A stretch of 64,000 nt of DNA from Corynebacterium gottingense (GTDB lineage Bacteria; Actinomycetota; Actinomycetes; Mycobacteriales; Mycobacteriaceae): positions 62,001 through 126,000 of the forward strand of contig NZ_RDRE01000002.1 in assembly GCF_003693265.1 (NCBI RefSeq), given 5' to 3'. The position numbers and the translations under genes are program-made. Below the pieces are notes generated by a model that searched no databases, was not told the DNA's origin, and was given only the letters and a program-made list of their open reading frames with translations. Shown here one piece after another: positions 60,408 to 64,000 of this stretch (position 1 is the first letter of the stretch; every line of letters starts with the position of its first letter).

Positions 60408-61278
60408 GCGCCGGAGCGGCGAGGAACTCGACCCACCGTTCCCACTCGCGCTCGAGCTGCGCCTTCCCGGCAGCGTAGTTGCGCTGCAGCTTGCTGGGGC
60501 GGCGCTCGATCGACTCGGCCTGCATGTTGTCGGGGAAGAAGACCAGCGCATCGCCTGCCCGCTCGGCGGCGAGAATCTCCCGCTTGGCGGCATTGTAGCG
60601 CCCGGCGCGCACGTGCAGCGCGTTGCCGATCTCCGGGTAGCGGCGGAACATGCCCCGCACGGCCGCAGGCTGGACCAGCGGTTTCTTCCAGTAATCGCGG
60701 GGGCGGGTGGCTAAGACGACGAAGCGCGCGAAGCCGGCCCGGCGCGCGGCGTCGATGAGTAGGCCCCCGGAGGTGCCGAGGGCGCCGTCGACGTAGGGTG
60801 CGGCGTCGATAAGCGTAATGGGCATGACTTTGGGCACTGTCGACGACGCGCGGGCCGCCCTGGCGACGAGCGACGGGTCGCGCAAGAAGTCGTCCCTCCC
60901 CCAACTGACGGTGTCACCGGTATCCGCGCGCATCGCCTCCACGTGCACCTGAGTGGAGGACGCGGCGAAGGTGGCGAAGTCGAACGGAAGGAGTTGTTCC
61001 GCCTGCCCGTAGAGGAACTCGGAATTGAAGTACCCTTTGCCGCGCGCCAGTTTGAGCACACCGCCGAAGTGCGGGTGCGAGGCCAGCTCGGTAAACGCGG
61101 CGCGGGCGCGGCGCACGTCCGCCGACGCGTAGTTCAGCGCGTGTACGGCGCCCGCGGAGACGCCGCCGACCCAGCCGAACTTCACCTGCTCGATGAGACG
61201 AACGATGGCGGGTGCGGTGTACGAGTTGCGCATCCCGCCGCCTTCAACAATCAGGGCCACGTCTTGCGCATCAATCAT
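60394..61278 (-). CDS. Patatin-like phospholipase (first of two)
   Basis: 294 residues. Patatin fold with oxyanion loop EGGGMRN (residues 22-28), nucleophile elbow GVSAG (Ser41) and the catalytic Asp in YVDGALGTSGG (about residue 163). The C-terminal half (RDYWKKPLVQPAAVRGMFRRYPEIGNALHVRAGRYN) and the Lys/Arg/Glu end (KLQRNYAAGKAQLEREWERW) are as in the neighbouring paralogue. No signal peptide, so cytoplasmic or membrane-associated esterase. The motif GTGCGGCGTCGATAAGC (60798-60814, plus strand) lies inside. Confidence 0.88.
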   Translation of the reverse strand: MIDAQDVALIVEGGGMRNSYTAPAIVRLIEQVKFGWVGGVSAGAVHALNYASADVRRARAAFTELASHPHFGGVLKLARGKGYFNSEFLYGQAEQLLPFDFATFAASSTQVHVEAMRADTGDTVSWGRDDFLRDPSLVARAARASSTVPKVMPITLIDAAPYVDGALGTSGGLLIDAARRAGFARFVVLATRPRDYWKKPLVQPAAVRGMFRRYPEIGNALHVRAGRYNAAKREILAAERAGDALVFFPDNMQAESIERRPSKLQRNYAAGKAQLEREWERWVEFLAAPAPSLR

Positions 61279-61299
61279 GCGCCAGAGTTTAGGGCTGGA

Positions 61300-62190
61300 T
61301 CAGCGATCCCGCTGGGTGAGGAACTCGCGCATCGCGGGCCACTCGCGTGCCAGCTGCTCCTGGCCCGCCGCGTAGTTGGCTTTCAGCTTGTCCACGTTCA
61401 GCTCGGTCGACTCCACCCCCATGTGCTCGGGGTAGAACACGTACGCGTCGCCCGCCGCCTCCAGGCGTTTCACCTCGGCGCGCGCCGCGTTGTAGATGCC
61501 GGGGCGTGCGACCATTGCGTCGACGACGTTGGGGGTCTTGCGCAGGATGCGTCGTAAAGCGCGCTGCCGCTTCTCCGGCGGCTTGATGTAGTCGCGCGGG
61601 CGGGTGAGCACGACGAGAAAGCGGGAGTAGCCGGCGTCCTTCGCCGCTTGGATGAGGATGCCGCCCGAGGTCCCCAGCGCGCCGTCGACGTAGGGCACAC
61701 CGTCGACCTCGCGCATCTTCATCACGAGCGGCAGTGTCGACGAGGTGCGTGCTGCGATATTGATCTGTTCGATGGTCTGCATGTCCTCGCGGTTGTAGGT
61801 GACAGTCTCCCCCGTATCCGCACGGACAGCCTCGAGGTGCACCTCTTCCTCCGTGCGAAGGAACGTCTCCATGTCGAACGGCAGTTGGTCCGCGTAGCCC
61901 TCGTAGATGAACTCGCCGTTGAGCAGGCCCTTGCCGCGGACCATGGTGCGCCAGCCGCCGAACTCGGGGTTGCCAACGAAGTCGGTGAAGGATTTCTCTG
62001 ACCGGTACGCGTCGCGCGAGGCGAAGTTGAGCGCGTGGCTCGCACCAGCGGAAATGCCGCCAACCCAGCCGAACTGCACGTGCTCCGCGATGAGCTTCTC
62101 CACCACCGGGGCCGTGTACGAGTTTCTGGTGCCTCCGCCTTCGAAGATGACGGCGACGTCGCGGGCGTCAATTTCTGGCTCAACAGTCAT
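61300..62190 (-). CDS. Patatin-like phospholipase (second of two)
   Basis: 296 residues, paralogue of the next gene: EGGGTRNSYTAPVVEKLIAEHVQFGWVGGISAGASHALNFASRDAYR with nucleophile Ser47, catalytic Asp in YVDGALGTSGGILIQAAKDAGY, and the same C-terminal RPRDYIKPPEKRQRALRRILRKTP and KLKANYAAGQEQLAREW ending. The two genes are co-oriented with a 21-base gap and clearly arose by tandem duplication. The ATG at 62190 is chosen because AGGATGA lies 9 bases upstream. Confidence 0.88.
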   Translation of the reverse strand: MTVEPEIDARDVAVIFEGGGTRNSYTAPVVEKLIAEHVQFGWVGGISAGASHALNFASRDAYRSEKSFTDFVGNPEFGGWRTMVRGKGLLNGEFIYEGYADQLPFDMETFLRTEEEVHLEAVRADTGETVTYNREDMQTIEQINIAARTSSTLPLVMKMREVDGVPYVDGALGTSGGILIQAAKDAGYSRFLVVLTRPRDYIKPPEKRQRALRRILRKTPNVVDAMVARPGIYNAARAEVKRLEAAGDAYVFYPEHMGVESTELNVDKLKANYAAGQEQLAREWPAMREFLTQRDR

Positions 62191-62235
62191 GCGCTTCATC
62201 CTAAACGTTTTCGTAGCGTCGCCCCAAGGTATTAC

Positions 62236-62266
62236 TTTGCACACCGTGCGCAAATTTGCATATGCT
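62236..62266 (+). promoter_or_regulatory. TetR-type palindrome and leaderless promoter of the MMPL gene
   Basis: TTTGCAC-ACC-GTGCGCA (62236-62252) is of the same type as the two palindromes at 20812-20845. TATGCT (62261-62266) is a -10 ending 7 bases before the ATG at 62274. A weaker half-site pair (TTTGCA..TGTGCA, 62255-62271) overlaps the -10. Confidence 0.6.
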
Positions 62267-62273
62267 GTGCATC

Positions 62274-64000
62274 ATGTCGAATTTCCTATACAAGCTGGGC
62301 AGCCGGTCATACCGAAAAGTATGGCCCTTCCTGGCCTTTTGGATAGTTGTCCTCATCGGCGCCGGGGTGCTCGCCTCCAACTTTGCCAAGGCACCCAACC
62401 CCTCATTCTCCATGCCGGACATGGACTCCACCATCACGCAGGAGGAGATGAGCGAGCGCTTTGGCACTGACGCGGATCTCACCAGCGCACCCACCGGCAC
62501 CGTTGTGATCCAGGCGGAGGGCGACCGCACCCTCGCCGACCAAGACGTGATGGCAAAGGTGGACGAGATGCTCGGTGAGCTGAAGTCCTCCGACGCACTC
62601 GCCGATACCGACGCCATCGTGAACCCGGTGCTCGCCGCAGGCGGGATGCAGCAGCAGCTGACCGAGGCGAAGACAGCACAGGGCGTCCCGCCGGAACAGA
62701 TTGCAAAGGACCTCGCGCAGCTCTCCCCTGTCAGCCCCGACCAGAAGACCGGGACCGTGGACGTCACTTTTAACGCCGCGGCGGTCATGGACATCTCGTC
62801 GGAGCAGCGCAGCGAGATCACCGACGTGCTGGACAAGTACGACGGTGCTGACCTGCTCAACGTGCAGTACAACGGCATGGCGTTCCAGTCGCAGGAAATG
62901 AACATGACCTCCGAGCTGATCGGCCTGGCCGTGGCAGCGGTTGTCCTGCTCATCACGTTCGGCTCCTTCGTCGCCGCCGGCATGCCGCTGCTCTCCGCCG
63001 TGATCGGCGTGGGCGTCGGCCTGCTCGGCGTCCAGCTGGCCACGCTGTTTACCGACACGATCTCGGACATGACGCCGATGCTGGCCTCCATGATCGGCCT
63101 GGCAGTGGGCATCGACTACGCGCTGTTCATCGTGGCGCGCTTCCGCAACGAGCTCATCAACGGCGCCGGCCTCAACGACCTCACGCCGAAGGAGCTGGCA
63201 CAAGCGCTGCGCACCATGGACAAGGGCACGCGCGCCCACGCGATGGGCATGGCCCTGGGCACGGCCGGAGGCTCCGTGGTGTTCGCGGGCTTCACCGTGC
63301 TCATCGCGCTCGCAGCGCTGTCCATCATCGGCATCCCGTTCCTGTCCACCATGGCGTACGCCGCGGCCGCGACGGTCGCGCTCGCCGTGCTTGTGTCCAC
63401 CACCTTCCTGCCGGCAATGCTGGGCCTTTTGGGCACCCGCATCTTTGCGGGTCGCGTCCCGGGGCCGAGGGTGCCGGACCCGGAGGACGAAAAGCCGACG
63501 ATGGGCCTGAAGTGGGCCCGAATCATCCGCAAGCGCCCGTGGGTCATGCTGCTGGCGTCGGTCGCACTGCTAGGCATCCTGGCCATCCCCGCCGCGGGCC
63601 TCCGGTTGGCCATGCCGACCGACGGCACGGCGTCGCCAGGCACCCCAGCCCGAGAGGCGTACGAGATGACCTCGGACGCCTTCGGCCCTGGCCGCAACGC
63701 CCCCATGATTGCGTTCGTTGACGTGGCCAACGTCGCCGAGCAGGATCGCCCCGCCGCGTTCCAGGATGCGCTGACCGCCTTCAACGAGGCCGAAGGTGTC
63801 GAGAACGCGCAGATCGTGCAGACCACCGACACCATGGACGCCGCGCAGGTCCTCATCACTCCGACCACGGGCGCGACCGACCCGGCGACCACGGAGACGC
63901 TCGAGCGGCTGCGCGACTACCAGTCCGAATTTGCGGACAGCACCGGCGGCGAGTTCGGCATCACCGGTGTCACCCCGATTTTCGACGACATCTCGCAGCG
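62274..64000 (+). CDS. MMPL/RND-family lipid or drug exporter (3' part beyond window)
   Basis: At least 575 residues, open at the window end. An MmpL-like layout: N-terminal helix (VWPFLAFWIVVLIGAGVLAS), a first extracytoplasmic loop of about 165 residues (PNPSFSMPDMDSTITQEE, then Glu/Asp-rich), then the first membrane block starting ELIGLAVAAVVLLITFGSFVAAGMPLLSAVIGVGVGLLG and SMIGLAVGIDYALFIVARFRNEL with the GIDYA(L)F proton-relay Asp-Tyr pair. A second periplasmic loop starts at about residue 470. In this order such proteins export mycolate lipids (CmpL), siderophores or drugs. A TetR-type operator at the promoter argues for regulated export. Confidence 0.92.
   Translation, partial: MSNFLYKLGSRSYRKVWPFLAFWIVVLIGAGVLASNFAKAPNPSFSMPDMDSTITQEEMSERFGTDADLTSAPTGTVVIQAEGDRTLADQDVMAKVDEMLGELKSSDALADTDAIVNPVLAAGGMQQQLTEAKTAQGVPPEQIAKDLAQLSPVSPDQKTGTVDVTFNAAAVMDISSEQRSEITDVLDKYDGADLLNVQYNGMAFQSQEMNMTSELIGLAVAAVVLLITFGSFVAAGMPLLSAVIGVGVGLLGVQLATLFTDTISDMTPMLASMIGLAVGIDYALFIVARFRNELINGAGLNDLTPKELAQALRTMDKGTRAHAMGMALGTAGGSVVFAGFTVLIALAALSIIGIPFLSTMAYAAAATVALAVLVSTTFLPAMLGLLGTRIFAGRVPGPRVPDPEDEKPTMGLKWARIIRKRPWVMLLASVALLGILAIPAAGLRLAMPTDGTASPGTPAREAYEMTSDAFGPGRNAPMIAFVDVANVAEQDRPAAFQDALTAFNEAEGVENAQIVQTTDTMDAAQVLITPTTGATDPATTETLERLRDYQSEFADSTGGEFGITGVTPIFDDISQ

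Noticed and set aside
1..64000. CRISPR array, rRNA operon, prophage or replication origin
   Set aside because: No regularly spaced repeats beyond the three cmtR operators, no rRNA sequence, no phage structural genes, and no dnaA boxes or parS-like palindrome noticed.

Overview
The window is a high-GC actinobacterial chromosome segment, almost certainly Corynebacterium. The evidence is mycothiol chemistry (mca), a DUF4245/DUF4307/DUF6542 gene set, a C. glutamicum-type Pat aminotransferase, many leaderless promoters, and a gene order that matches the conserved Mycobacterium/Corynebacterium block ychF - ispH - xseAB - glpX - fumC - glyA - coaA - mca - greA.

Layout. (1) 1-2.6 kb: end of an iron-type ABC ATPase, a DUF2200 gene, two toxin-antitoxin pairs (RelBE-like and HigBA) and arfB. 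(2) 2.6-9.95 kb: an accessory zone made of three consecutive cargo blocks. These are a mercury block (merR, merA, a Cys-rich membrane protein, a truncated second arfB), a one-gene SDR/epimerase block and a Cd/Pb block (cmtR, P-type ATPase). The block borders are 24-bp copies of the 3' end of ychF. All four copies (three displaced, one functional) encode VEFKFNV-stop with different synonymous codons, so the ychF 3' end looks like a repeatedly used insertion site. No integrase is present. (3) 9.9-37 kb: the conserved housekeeping block, interrupted by a TetR-MFS efflux pair and several secreted or lipoprotein genes. It ends in a decayed photolyase/SDR region next to a lone crtI-like desaturase. 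(4) 37-42 kb: tRNA-Leu(UAA) with a short variable loop, mfd with an overlapping TetR gene, and tRNA-Gln. (5) 42-52 kb: a membrane O-acyltransferase with an SGNH domain, a multicopper oxidase, an MFS gene, glmU-prs, an amino-acid permease and pat. (6) 52-64 kb: rplY behind a probable attenuator leader, two pth genes, a FAH-DUF6891 fusion, a nitronate monooxygenase-like gene, a flavin reductase, a TrkH/TrkA potassium system, prfC, two patatin-like genes and the start of an MMPL exporter.

Two DNA-level patterns stand out beyond the genes. One is the tandem ychF-end array. The other is a scattered motif, GGKGGCGTCGANAAGC, with at least 15 core matches on both strands; in two genes it forces the very rare Ile codon ATA. 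Other signals are a mutually exclusive terminator/antiterminator in the rplY leader, triple 19-bp operators at cmtR, a CueR-like operator at merR/merA, and a TetR-type palindrome shared by the TetR-MFS and MMPL promoters 41 kb apart.
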